Assembly: GCA_014529385.2 (NCBI GenBank)
Contig: CM043943.1
Coordinates: 102,591,855 to 102,655,854, forward strand
Length of the DNA: 64,000 nt
Direction of reading: 5' to 3'
Source: Adiantum capillus-veneris
Taxonomy: Eukaryota; Streptophyta; Polypodiopsida; Polypodiales; Pteridaceae
The number at the start of each line of letters is the position of its first letter. Position 1 is the first letter of the stretch. The notes under the pieces are model-generated. The model was given only the letters and a program-made list of their open reading frames with translations. It was not told where the DNA came from and did not search any database. This document shows, in pieces, positions 44,936-55,747 of the stretch. The position numbers were made by a program, and so were the translations under genes.

Positions 44936-45750
44936 GGACCAAAATAAACATATCATGTGGGTTGTATGGAGATGATAAGTGACTCTATGCTCAAGACTTG
45001 TGAAAATGAGCATCACAATAGCAAGTTCATGTTATGGTTGGGAGAGGAATGTGTGTAGGGAAAGCTCATGGATGAAGATGTGGGGGAAGCAAGCTCTAAT
45101 GTGATGAAATGTTGAGCACTCAAGTAGGGTGTGATGCTCAAACTTGCGCACTTTATGGAAGCATAAAGTCCATAGGCAATGAGATTCCACATTGGTGCCG
45201 CAATGCCCTATCTCTCATTGTCAAGGAGGCAATGGTGCAAATTGCACTGGAGGGAATAGGCTCGATTATGTAATGTATGAATTGTGAACCCTCGGATTTC
45301 TCCCAAGCCATGATACATTGGCATTGTAGAAAGCCTCATTCACTATGGAGTCAATTGAAGCATAATGAAGCAAGTGTAATGCATCCCATCTTCCATTAAG
45401 ATCTTGCTTTTGTGCATCTTTTATTTTTTTTTCCTTGCTTCTTACTCAATTCTAGAGAGAGAGAGAGAGAGAGAGAGTCAAAGTCTAATAGAATTTTGGT
45501 GATGTAGCACCAGTGCCAAAAGCACATGAAGCCTTTTGCATTCCTTGCAATGACCCCAAAGAGAGGACGAGTGCGAGAAAAAGCCTCAGTGGGTTGAGTG
45601 CATGACGTACACCATGAGTGTGGAAACATTCACTATTGTCTATTGCATCATAGATATGTTTTAGGGATGAAGTGAGGTCAACTTTCTGGTTGCACCCCTA
45701 CAAGCATGGCCTATTATTGCAGTGCATGCAGGCGTGTTACACACACACAC

Positions 45751-45837
<87 letters not shown>

Positions 45838-45894
45838 TCCAAATTGTCTCAGAAGTTCTAAAGTTGATTCCCTCTCTCTAATGCAGGCTTGCAT
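44936..45894. other. No gene; two microsatellites
   Basis: (GA)n at 45454-45478, and a compound (AC)n(AT)n(GA)n at 45739-45834. Otherwise unassigned. Confidence 0.6.
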
Positions 45895-46386
45895 AATATG
45901 CTGGGGATAAAGGCCATTAGGCCAATACCATCACAAGCTAACCACTCCACTAACTCTAATCTCATTCTTTCTTATTGATAATATAGAACAATAAGGAGCT
46001 CACTCATAGTGTGAGAAGAAACTGTACCAAATGTGTATCAAATGAGTATTTGAATGAGTATCAAATGTGTATCTAATGAGTATTTGAATCAGCTGAAAAT
46101 TCAGCTCACAATCATACTAAAAAACCTTGCAAAACTCTCTGCAAATCCATGCACCACACTCTCGAAGCACTCTGGTACCAGTTATTGATGAGTGCGAAGC
46201 GTGGAAGGGATGCAAGGGCTGGGAGATTAGGGTTTTGAGAGAGGAGAGAGAGCTTTGATGGAGCTTCTTCTCACACTATGTGTGATCTCCTTATTGATCT
46301 ATATTATCAATAAGAAAGAATGAGATTATGGTTAGTGGAGCGATTAGCCTGTGATGGTATTAGTTTAATGGCCTTTATCCCCAACA
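45895..46386. repeat. Inverted pair of short LTR ends
   Basis: 45895-46020 reads TATGCTGGGGATAAAGGCC to GTGTGAGAAGAA; the complement of 46262-46386 reads the same with about 12 changes. The right half extends to a full 201-bp TG...CA unit (46186-46386; minus strand TGTTGGGGATAAAGG to GCACTCATCA) followed on the minus strand by CTGGTACCAGAGTGC, a primer-binding-like site. So it looks like a Copia-type 5' LTR and leader on the minus strand meeting an inverted LTR fragment. Confidence 0.7.
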
Positions 46387-46855
46387 TGATATTCCTTTAG
46401 AAAATTAACTTGATTTTAGAGGGATTTGATGAACCAATCAGATTGTGGTGTGGTCGTCTAAATTAACCTCAACAAGATTTTGGAACCATTGTGCGCTCTA
46501 TCCTAGCGTATATTAACCTTTGCATTTAGGCAAAAAAAGGGATGTTGCAATATCAAACTTGTTGATCATTGTGTGGTTAGAGCTGGTGGCAAACAACTTG
46601 ATGTCGCAAGATTCTAATAGAGGCAAAAATCTTGATGTCGATAGTGTAGCAAGAGGGCAAGTTCTTGCAAGGGTGCCCCTATTGCCCACTTGTGACCATT
46701 TTAATTGACTACTTAAAGACATGGCGTATATATGTAGCAACAAGCTAGAACGGCAATAGTAGGAACTGGTGTGTAAGCAACAATTCCTACTAGTGCATTG
46801 AGACAACAACTAGGTATGTCCCCTTCAACATGCTATAGTGCTTGTCCTTGTGGAG
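46387..46855. other. Unassigned sequence before ElF
   Basis: Short frames only. TGGAG at 46851-46855 would be the left target duplication of ElF; its partner cannot be seen. Confidence 0.35.
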
Positions 46856-48713
46856 TGTTTGGCGGATAAGTCAACAATGGCCAAACGGACCAGTCAAAGA
46901 TGCTATTTACTATTTTTAGTAAATACTAACGAGGCCAGATGATGCGGATGTGAAGTAAAGATGAAGATGAAGCAGCACAAGCTACAGATGCAGAGAAGAA
47001 TCGGAATTAACAACTATCCATGAAGTTACGGTCACAAGTGACGGCGGTCACTTAAGTTTTAGGATTTTCCAACAAATGACCGCAAATGCGGATTGTAATC
47101 ATGTTTTGGGCTCATTAAGAGTTCCAAGTTGTAAACATTGAGCTATATTTAGATCCTAGGCAGTGCAGATAGCAGATTAAGTGAGTCTGGCCATTTGGGC
47201 GCCCGGCCACTTCTAAAAAGTCTAGTGAGTATATAACTCAAAATGCACAATCTGAAAGGGGGATTCGGACTCACTTGAGATAAGCTTTGTGAAGAAGGAG
47301 ATGGCTATGGAGTCCTTGAGCTCTCTACGCGTGCACATGGACGAATCGGCTACATTCCAATAGCTAAACTCTAACCTCTTCTCTCTCATTTGCTCTTGGT
47401 GTAATCAATGCCTCGATTAATCAAAGATTAGTGGCTGATTTTGTGATTAATCTCTCTCTTTTTCATGTTTTCCTCTTGATTAAGCATGCTACTAAGTGTG
47501 TGTAGGATTGTGTAGAGTGTTGGTGCCCGGTGTGGTCATTCTATGCTAATCTATGCTCATGGTTTGTTTGATTAGAGTTGGATTAGTGGTTGATTAGAGA
47601 GTAGTGCGTGATTAAGCTTGTGTGTGAGAGATTAGGCCGAATGGTAGAGTTAGTAGTGTGCTCACTCCTCGTAGCATCATCACACCCGCTCCGTAGCTTT
47701 CTTTGTGTGTAGGTCTCACCTCCTAATCCTCCGTTTGGCACGCACAACGCCACTTGTGTGTTTCCATGCCCTAGCCGGATCGTGCTCCTCGGATTGACAT
47801 TATGTTGATCTTCCCCCTATGCTAGGATGACGACCCAACACGGAGTTCGCCTTCTTCGCAGGTGAAAGAGAGGAGGGATTGAGAGAGAAATCGTTTCCTC
47901 TCTCCACAATGAGCTTTTGCGATTGTAACAAGAGGTGAGAGTGTGAGTGACAATCATAAATAGCGAACCCCATCATGCAGGATGAGTAGATGATGAGCAT
48001 TCTCACCTCCTCAGAAGTAGTAATTAGTCATGTAACGCATTGGTCAATTCAAAATTTGTGTGTTTTGCTGGAGTAGAGGAACACCACCATATCCCCACCC
48101 TTATATTGAGAATGGATGTCACTTGCAACACCTTTTCCTAGGGACATAAAAAGTGTTACGAGGATTGGGCACCCTCCTGTTGTATGTGGTTAACTGCAAA
48201 TTGGGATAGCTCGCTTAATGGTTAATTATGTGAAGTCTATTTGATTTTACTAATAGTGAGTGCATAATGATTTGTAGATTGGAATTTTGGGAGTTGAGAA
48301 GGAGGCGACGACAAATTATAATCCTCTCGGTCATTTTATCCTTGCACAATATTTTAGACTTTTTATTCAATAAACCACTATGACTGCTATAAATAGGTCT
48401 AGTGAGAACTCGCCCCTAGGGGACATGCAATAATTGATGTGCTCCACTCAATTACTAAAGTGGACTAGTTGTGAAAGAGGGGTCTCCGATTTTGGCACTC
48501 ATGACTCAAATAATCATTTAAATACCAAACTCCACAAGAAGGGTGCCATGGAGTTTGGGGCTAGGATTTTAGGCCTTTCTTGTGTAGATACCCAAAATTT
48601 TCCCTTCCCCCTCTCTTATGCTATACCTTGTTATGATGTGTACTCTCTAATTATGTCTGCATCTTCTCTTTCACTCTCTTACACTCTCTTATTATCAAGT
48701 TTGTGTTTGTCCT

Positions 48714-48744
<31 letters not shown>

Positions 48745-48877
48745 CGCGCGTGTGTTTTGTCATAGTCTAGGTGTGTGTTACTTGGAAAATTGGAAGAGAT
48801 GGTGAGAGTTTGACAAGGAGGTGTGCAAGCAAGTTTGGAAATTAGAAGTGACCATTCTCTCCATCTCACCTCCAACA
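46856..48877 (+). repeat. LTR 1 of ElF (2022 bp)
   Basis: TGTTTGGCGG to CACCTCCAACA. The first bases can pair with CCAAAC 20 bp further in. It contains a TATA box at 48388 and a (TG)n(CG)n microsatellite at 48713-48754 close to its end. The small conserved minus-strand frame at 47800-48006 is present in both LTRs simply because they are duplicates. Confidence 0.92.
48388..48399 (+). promoter_or_regulatory. TATA box of LTR 1
   Basis: CTATAAATAGGT, the likely promoter for the ElF transcript, about 490 bp before the LTR end. Confidence 0.7.
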
Positions 48878-48878
48878 G

Positions 48879-48890
48879 TGGTATCAAAGC
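48879..48890 (+). other. Primer binding site of ElF
   Basis: TGGTATCAAAGC one base after the LTR; complementary to initiator-Met tRNA except for one base. Confidence 0.85.
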
Positions 48891-50255
48891 TTCTGGTTTG
48901 AGGAAAATTAGCAATCGATTTCAAAAATTAAGGAAAATTTTCAAATTTGTAGCATCGAGTTTTTGCAAATCAAAGCTCAATTGGCAAATAATCGGTAAAT
49001 CGACCAATTAATTTCGCTTAACAACCATCGAGATTCAGTATGGCAAGCTTTAAATCCAAATTAGTGGCTAAATCTTGCGGAATTGTGAAGGCAAAATAGC
49101 GAGAATCAAGAATGAGATACTTCCAAGATATTAGAGAAGTAACAATTAAGAGAGTCGACATCGGGACGCCTTGAAAGAGATTCTAAAGGTCGAACCTAGC
49201 ATAAGTAAAGAGAAAAATTGAGAAGTGGTTTTGGCTTGAGCAAGTTGTTGAGGGCAGATTTTGAGGTTAAGAGAAGGATTATTTGAGAAGACGGTTTTGT
49301 GAGAGCTTCCGAGGTTTCTAGGAGGAGAAAGTTGAAAAAATAATTATGAAGCTTGGTATGATGCCGACAATCCCCTAGTGAAGTTAAGGTTGCAACACCT
49401 TGCGTTCGAAGCACGAAGGGGACATTACCAATTCAAATCAAAGGTCTAATAAGAACTATAATGGGAGCGGTCTCTTGCAAGCCTAACGGCCGAGTGTTGA
49501 CCATCATCAATGCCTGCAAAAACAACATCAAAAGGAGTACCCTCGGTCCCTGAATCATTTTGCCTTCTACCTCGCGGCTCAAGAAGGCCTACAGAGTTTG
49601 CCATCTCCACTGTCTTCATCGTTTGTCTCCTCTGCCAGCTTGCTCGATGACTTTCACATACTTTTTAACCATAAAAAGTGTGGCTTTCATTCAAACATTG
49701 GTCGGCCGCCCAATGAACACCACAAGCTACCCCTTTTAAGAGCCCATTCACCCCCCCTTTAAACCTCCTTAGCCGGACACCACGAACATAGGCAGAGAGA
49801 TTGGCCGCCCATCATCAACCGCCTTCGCAGGTCCTTTTTGAAATCCCTCTGCTGCCCACTCTTATACTCCCTTTCGGCCACACAGCTACAACTTCAAGTC
49901 CATGCATTAATTGGAGATAAATACATACATATATACCAATCCTATTGGAGCTATTTACTCATCTTGTCCAAGATTGCTCGAGCTATACACAATTCAATTA
50001 CCTTGGCTTTCATCACTTGACATTAGTCAATCGGAGATAAAACCCTAGGAGGGAGATTGGACGTTGAGAATTCAATTGATTTGCACTAGACTTACTCAAT
50101 CGCACACCGTTTTTGACCTCGTCCTAGTACTCCACATTTGGATTGGACGGCATCATCAATCGATGAGCTAAGTACCTATTATTTACTTTATTTTCTCATT
50201 AATCTCTCATATCGAGCACATATTTTCTTTTATTTTAAAGAAAAAGCACGCCATC
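48891..50255 (+). other. 5' leader of ElF
   Basis: 1.37 kb without a clear gene. A short frame (49838-50020) is present in both copies but has no motif. The copy at 60819-62108 lacks about 83 bp (49091-49175 region). Confidence 0.65.
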
Positions 50256-50540
50256 ATGGCACATCTTTCACAGTTGCCCACGGTTGCCGAGCAGCTTGCT
50301 GATCTACAACAATCTCTCACTTATGAATGCATGCAAAGGCAAGAGCTTGAAGATAAATTACTGCTTTCTGCACGCATAAAATCTGCACCGGCACCAAAGC
50401 AAAACAAAATTAGCAGAAAAGCCTTCACTTTCAAGGATTTTGATGGAACTAAAGATGCTAGCACTGTCATAAAATCTAATATCTAGCTAACCCAAATGAT
50501 TTTCTCATATTAAGCTGATCATTTAATGTGGGAATAAACG
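50256..50540 (+). pseudogene. Gypsy Gag N-terminal fragment of ElF
   Basis: From ATG 50256: MAHLSQLPTVAEQLADLQQS, then FKDFDGTKDAST and, across a TAG at 50484-50486, LTQM. In plant Gypsy Gags the block is F-x-G...A-x-x-W-L-x-x-M, so the TAG stands where Trp is expected. A second stop and ADHLMWE follow; then Gag ends. It shows that ElF descends from a Gypsy-type element. The stop is shared with the copy at 62337-62339. Confidence 0.65.
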
Positions 50541-50566
50541 GGAACAAGAGCTAGAATAGAGACATG

Positions 50567-50869
50567 TGCTTCTAGATCTATCTCAGCAAGGGACCAAAAG
50601 GAGAGATGGTTACATCTCAATAGGGGTCCAAAAGGAGATAGTCTACCAAAGAGCAATATGTAATAAGTGCTTCTAGACCTACCTCAACAGGGGACCAAAA
50701 GGAGAAATGGTTGCATCTCAATAGGGGTCCAAAAGGAGACGGTCTACCAAAGAGCAATGTTCAGTAAGTGCTTCTAGACTTATCTCAACAGGGGACCAAG
50801 AGGAGAAATGGTTACATCTCAATAGGGGTCGAAAAGGAGGTAGTCTATCAAAGAGAAACATGCATCTAA
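50567..50869 (+). repeat. Three 101-bp tandem units in ElF
   Basis: TGCTTCTAGA begins units at 50567, 50668 and 50769. Within each, GGGGACCAAAAGGAGA and GGGGTCCAAAAGGAGA repeat at half-unit distance, and each includes a purine run. Confidence 0.9.
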
Positions 50870-50939
50870 TGGAGTTTAAAAGACCTTAGGGTCAGCTTCA
50901 TTAAAGACCTCCAAAGGTTAGTGTTAAAAGTCCTTAGAC

Positions 50940-51140
50940 CTTAGGCAAAGCTAGGGTTGTGCTTGAGGTGGGAACCCGGCCCAAGCTTGAGGTGCTTGTC
51001 ATGCTTGGTGACTAAGGTGCTTGAGGTGCTTGTCATACTTGTGACTTAGGTGCTTCTCGTGCTTGCTAACTAAGGTGCTTGAGGTGCTTGTCGTGCTTGT
51101 TGACTAAGGTGCTTGAGGTGCTTGAGGTGATTGATTAAAT
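50940..51140 (+). repeat. GGTGCTTGAGGTGCTTGT minisatellite
   Basis: About five imperfect units of 35-45 bp built from TGCTTGAGG, TGCTTGT and TGACTAAGG. Confidence 0.8.
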
Positions 51141-51479
51141 TTGAGATTTGGATGCTCGAATTGATGTTTAATTGATGCAAAATGCTGTTTTGAGTGCGAT
51201 TAGTCATCGTGCAAGAGAGGGTGATTTTTGTGTTTAGTTAAGCGCAGTTTCGAGATGATTTGTGTACTTAAAGAATGATGTTTGTGCGATTTTGATTAAG
51301 TAAGTGATCAATTTTGGTGATTTGATTGCTTGACTACGAATGTTTAGGTCGGTGGGCTGATCTAGAATTTTTGGGAATTTTCTGGTAATTTTTGGCAATT
51401 TTTGCTAATTTTTACTCAAATGTGCTAATTATGCTAAGAAAATTGATAAATCGCTTAATTCGGGTGGATTGTGGAGTGC

Positions 51480-52020
51480 CGGGGGTTTTTTTTTTTTTTT
51501 TTGCGTGTTAGTTTAAATTTTTTTTACATTTTTAGGTTTTCTGTTTGATAAGATTTGATTTTTTATTTATTATTTATATTTGTGTATTTTATTATTTTTC
51601 TATGATTTTTTATTTTTTGTTTGTGTTTTGTGATTGTTTTGTGTTTTTTTTTAAATTATTTTGTGTGTTTTTTATATCATTTGTGTTTTCTAGTAATTTT
51701 ATGCATGTTTTGATTTTTTGTATGTTTTTTGAATTAGTTTGTGTGTTTTTTTTATATTATTTGTGTTCATTTTTTGTAATTTTGTATGTGTTTTTTTTTA
51801 ATATTTGAGTATTTTATTGATTTATTTTGTGAGTTTTTGAATTTTCTGTGAGCCTTTTGGAATTGTTGTATTATTTTTGAAATTTTTAATGTAATTTTTG
51901 TATTTTCATGTGTTTTTGTATTTGTTTTTTTTTATGTGTGTTTCTTTTTAATTTATTTGTGTGATTTTTTGTTGTTTTAACAAAAAAATTATTTTTATTT
52001 TTTTAAAAAAAAATATACAT
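51480..52020. repeat. T-rich low-complexity tract
   Basis: About 540 bp with very high T on the plus strand (long runs of T, TTTGTGT words) ending in A-runs and (AT)n at 52015-52033. The Phe-rich frame at 51545-51808 is an artefact. Confidence 0.85.
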
Positions 52021-52035
52021 ATATATATATATATT

Positions 52036-52110
52036 CACCTGCCAGAGTCTTCCTACGCGCTCGCCCACAGAGTCTTCCTACGCGCTGCTGGCCCGAGTCC
52101 TCCTACGTTT
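52036..52110 (+). repeat. Three GAGTC-TCCTACG units
   Basis: GAGTCTTCCTACGCGCT occurs at 52048 and 52070, and GAGTCCTCCTACG at 52097; short tandem repeat. Confidence 0.8.
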
Positions 52111-53980
52111 TTTTTTCTACCCCGTTGATTGCGCTGGGCTCACACAACGTGGCTTGCCTGACTTGGCCCACGAGGCACACAAGCCACTGATACCACTGTT
52201 GGCGCACACACACTACTCTGCAGTCTTGCTCACGGACCCCACCACGCAGCTTTGTCTCGTAGATCACGACACACACATCTCTAACCTCGCTGTGCACTTT
52301 TGTCATGTGGCAGCCGTAAAGCTTGGGCTCGTCAACAATATCGTCGCTTACTTTCACTGCTTCCCGCGTGCCTGGTTCGCTGGTCCCGCCACGGGCATCG
52401 ATTGGCCGCTACTCACTCTCAGCATTGCAACCCTCAGCACACGCGCACGCACTCGGTGAGGCATGAAAAAGCGCAAAAATACACACACACACAGTGGGTA
52501 TTGGCTGCTTTGGCTCTCTCTCATCTGAGTCCCAGTTTATGATTGCTCAAAACCCGGTCCTGATCAGTTGATGCTCCTTCACCTGCCTCGGCCACTTTCA
52601 GCTCGCAATCTTTGCACTTGGCCCCTCCCATGATCCCATCACACGCAAACATGTCTCATGAGAGTGGCAAGGACTCCTCCAGAATTATGGCAAAATCCAG
52701 GCAATTCACATCTTTATGCCATTTTCGATGAAAGCATTGGAAGTATGGATAATGACGATGGCCCAGAGGCAACATTGACGTGGGTAGACTCCAATTACCA
52801 TCATGGAGAAATTGCTACTTGCGAATTTCTTTACGGTGAACCTACTTTCACAAGTGTAGGAAGTCTCATATGCATGGCATGTATGATCATGTACACCACT
52901 CAGTAGCTGCGGACTCTCCCGACTCTCGCCCTGGCTGATTGCTATGAGCACAAGTGAGCACGTGGCCAGAATTGAGACAAGGTGAAGCGTAGAGAGCATC
53001 ACACTGAGAGTAATTGTGAGACCATATCTTGCAATTATGTGACCTTCTACATTGAGCATACCCTCATTGCACATAGAGCAGGTGAGATAGCTTGATGACT
53101 GGGATTGTCGATTATCCTAGAGATCTCATTGACACGTCCGAGATCATTTTGACTCACTCTTTTGTGACATTGGATTTGAGCCATTAGTTAGTGAGCGCCA
53201 TTGAGACATTGTTGAGTATTGAGATTCACATTGACATCACTAGACCTACGACATTGAGCACCTAGGAGAGGGGCTAGTGAGTCATTTATTGACGATATCG
53301 ATTTCATTTCTTATGAGAACTCTTGCAAGCCTGCAGGAATTCTAAATCGAAGTAAAGGACAAATATTGGGCAGACACTAAAATCAACCGAGTAAGTTGAC
53401 CTAGAGCGAACACAAGTGCAGGCGACTTTTGCATCATCGGAAAGCTGAAAATTGAACCGGATTTGGTCTTTGGCCCTTCAAATTGATCATTAAAAGACTG
53501 CTGATTCTAACCAGATTGAAATTATCATTCGGGAAGACCATTGGTCACTCACGGGAAGGTGTAAAAGCTAGCAAATTAGTGCAAGTTGTGCATACTTCTC
53601 TTGTGCTAACTTGAAAGTCACCTTCGAGCTTAAGGCACAAGTGGGGCCGTCAAAAGTACATCAATATTTTTGCATTCATTGTGGAAAAAAGTTTGCCAGC
53701 TAAATAGAATTTTGCAGATTGAGTGCTAAACTGAACACAGGTTAGATCGACTCAAGAATTGCTACAAAGGGAGCAGTCGTTGTAGTACAGTGGTAAGTAA
53801 CTTGCCAACTGGTGCTACAGCTATACAGGTAAATCAGACCATCGCAGCTGACAGTCAGAGCAGTGATAACAGCTAAGCCTAGCAGAGAACTTTGAATCAG
53901 GAAAACCACTGGTCACCCGTGGGAGAGGCTAGAAAAAGGATACAAGTGCTCAGCAAGTCAGTGACAGGGATAAAATCAAA
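52111..53980 (+). other. Non-coding region upstream of ElF ORF1
   Basis: Short frames on both strands (for example 52154-52459) without motifs. It may serve as an internal leader for the downstream frames. Words ATTGAGA and CATTGAG recur at 53100-53280. Confidence 0.5.
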
Positions 53981-55747
53981 ATGGAGCAGAAGATTCAACA
54001 TCCACAATCAATGGAAATATTGGCAAAACAAAGTAGTTATGATGCATCTTCAAGCTCATTAATAATAGTCAAATCAGTTGGTGTCAGGTTGGAGTTAATA
54101 GGTCATTTCAAAGACTTTCCATGCTACATGGACGATGCAGACAATCGCTATCTAAAATCTAAGCAAAATGCTCTGAAAAGTCTGACAATACAGGTTTTGG
54201 AAGTAGAAGAAGCTACCAACATGGAAAATTCGCAAAAGAACTTAATGGAAGATTGTTTGGGATCGGTGTACATGAAGCTCAAACCAGGTAGTGAGTTGGA
54301 CATAACAAAATTGCACAGGCAAGATCTTCCAGAGGTTAGCAGTTTTCGAGTCACGGTGCACTTGATAAAGTCAAATTACAAAGACAAAAACTGTAGCAGT
54401 CTCTATAGAGACATGGAAGGTAGATGGTACAAAGCGGAAACAACTCATCAAGCAACGGAAGAGCCAGATCAATGCTTCATAGCTCATGAAGATGGTTCAA
54501 AGTTGGGTTACAAATACGTGTCGACAAGTGGTAATGTTTACCGCTTGATAATGAGCTTACCTTTAGCTTCCAATGCAGATACAGTGGTAGCTCAGAACAG
54601 AGAAATAACTCGAGAGACGGGGCCTACTATAATCAATCTGCCAAAAATTGAAGACACAGTCAGTAGGAAAGAATTCCTTGAGGCCATGTGCAAACAACAG
54701 TTTCCTTCAACAAATTCGGAAGTCAACAAGCAACCTGAAGCGATAACTCTCAATTGGATCCACGAAACGAGATGGAAAGATCCAATTTATGTGGATTCTG
54801 ATTGGCAAAGATGGATTCAAATCACAGGGGCAAGGACATTTAGCGAGTCTGTTCCTCGGACGCTATGGGCAGCGCGCATCGGAGACAAGAGCTACGATAT
54901 AGATGGAAGATACTATGATATGGATTGTATGGCAAATAAATTCTCACAAGGAGCTGTAGCTGTCATCTTATCACCTGCAACTCCACAAGACCAAATTGAA
55001 CGACGGACACATGACGAAATGATATCCAACCAGGTAAATCTTAGTCATACTGCCACTATTGCACAAAGTCCATTGCTAGAAGACAAGGAAGTGCAAATTG
55101 AAAGCCCTAGGCTTCCACAGACACAGGATCAGAATGTGAATTTGTATGAGCACAATTCAACTCCTTTCATTACACAAATTAGTGCCACAACACAACATTC
55201 ACATGTACAAAACACTGCACATGCACCACAAAATGCACCAACACAAACACACGTACAATCAATGGAAGTATCAGCTAATGAGTTAGCACGACTTCACCAA
55301 GACCTAGCTCAATCAGCTGAGCTAGATGACAAAGCTCGAATATCCACATCTGGCATAATAAAGATGCCTCTTACAGATAGGGAACACACTCGGATGGGGG
55401 GAGTCCAATCTCCACCTCACTTATTGCCATCAAGACAACCCTATCAACTGCAAACAAAGAAGGAGAGTCACAATCCTCTTTTACAATTCAACGGACAACA
55501 GAAGCCACATAAAGGATCGAGTCGACAACATAGTCCTAAAACTATACAAAAGCCACAGATAAAGGATCACATGTTCATAACAGACATAGAATTAAAGTTG
55601 GTCACCGAAGCAGGGGCGGAAACGACCATCTACCAGGGTTACAATGGAAGTTATTACAAGCTTCTTGAGAATGCCACAGTCGAAAAAGATAAGGGCAATC
55701 AGTCAAAGCCATCGTCATTGTTGGTTTTCAAGTACATGTCATGCTGA
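53981..55747 (+). CDS. ElF ORF1, unrecognised 588-residue protein
   Basis: Not recognised. The start ATG has a good context (AAAATGG) and the frame is fully open. The protein is hydrophilic, with no signal peptide or membrane segment. Four related segments stand out, each a beta-like stretch followed by Y-x-D-x2-G-R-x-Y: residues 36-58 (YMDDADNRYLK), 121-151 (YRDMEGRWYK), 278-313 (YDIDGRYYD) and 535-562 (YQGYNGSYYK). Residues 340-530 are Gln-, Ser- and Pro-rich and probably disordered. It overlaps ORF2 by 7 bases (ATGCTGA). An accessory structural or nucleic-acid-binding role is only a guess. Confidence 0.7.
   Translation: MEQKIQHPQSMEILAKQSSYDASSSSLIIVKSVGVRLELIGHFKDFPCYMDDADNRYLKSKQNALKSLTIQVLEVEEATNMENSQKNLMEDCLGSVYMKLKPGSELDITKLHRQDLPEVSSFRVTVHLIKSNYKDKNCSSLYRDMEGRWYKAETTHQATEEPDQCFIAHEDGSKLGYKYVSTSGNVYRLIMSLPLASNADTVVAQNREITRETGPTIINLPKIEDTVSRKEFLEAMCKQQFPSTNSEVNKQPEAITLNWIHETRWKDPIYVDSDWQRWIQITGARTFSESVPRTLWAARIGDKSYDIDGRYYDMDCMANKFSQGAVAVILSPATPQDQIERRTHDEMISNQVNLSHTATIAQSPLLEDKEVQIESPRLPQTQDQNVNLYEHNSTPFITQISATTQHSHVQNTAHAPQNAPTQTHVQSMEVSANELARLHQDLAQSAELDDKARISTSGIIKMPLTDREHTRMGGVQSPPHLLPSRQPYQLQTKKESHNPLLQFNGQQKPHKGSSRQHSPKTIQKPQIKDHMFITDIELKLVTEAGAETTIYQGYNGSYYKLLENATVEKDKGNQSKPSSLLVFKYMSC

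Noticed and set aside
47800-48006. A minus-strand frame perfectly conserved at 59736-59942
   Set aside because: Both lie in the two young LTRs of ElF, so identity reflects the duplication, not selection.
51545-51808. An 87-residue Phe-rich hydrophobic frame that resembles a membrane protein
   Set aside because: It is a T-rich low-complexity tract; the hydrophobicity follows from TTT codons.
52154-52542. Overlapping plus-strand frames with better codon balance, possibly a host exon
   Set aside because: No recognisable domain, no splice context that I could support, and the region lies inside the ElF element between its LTRs.
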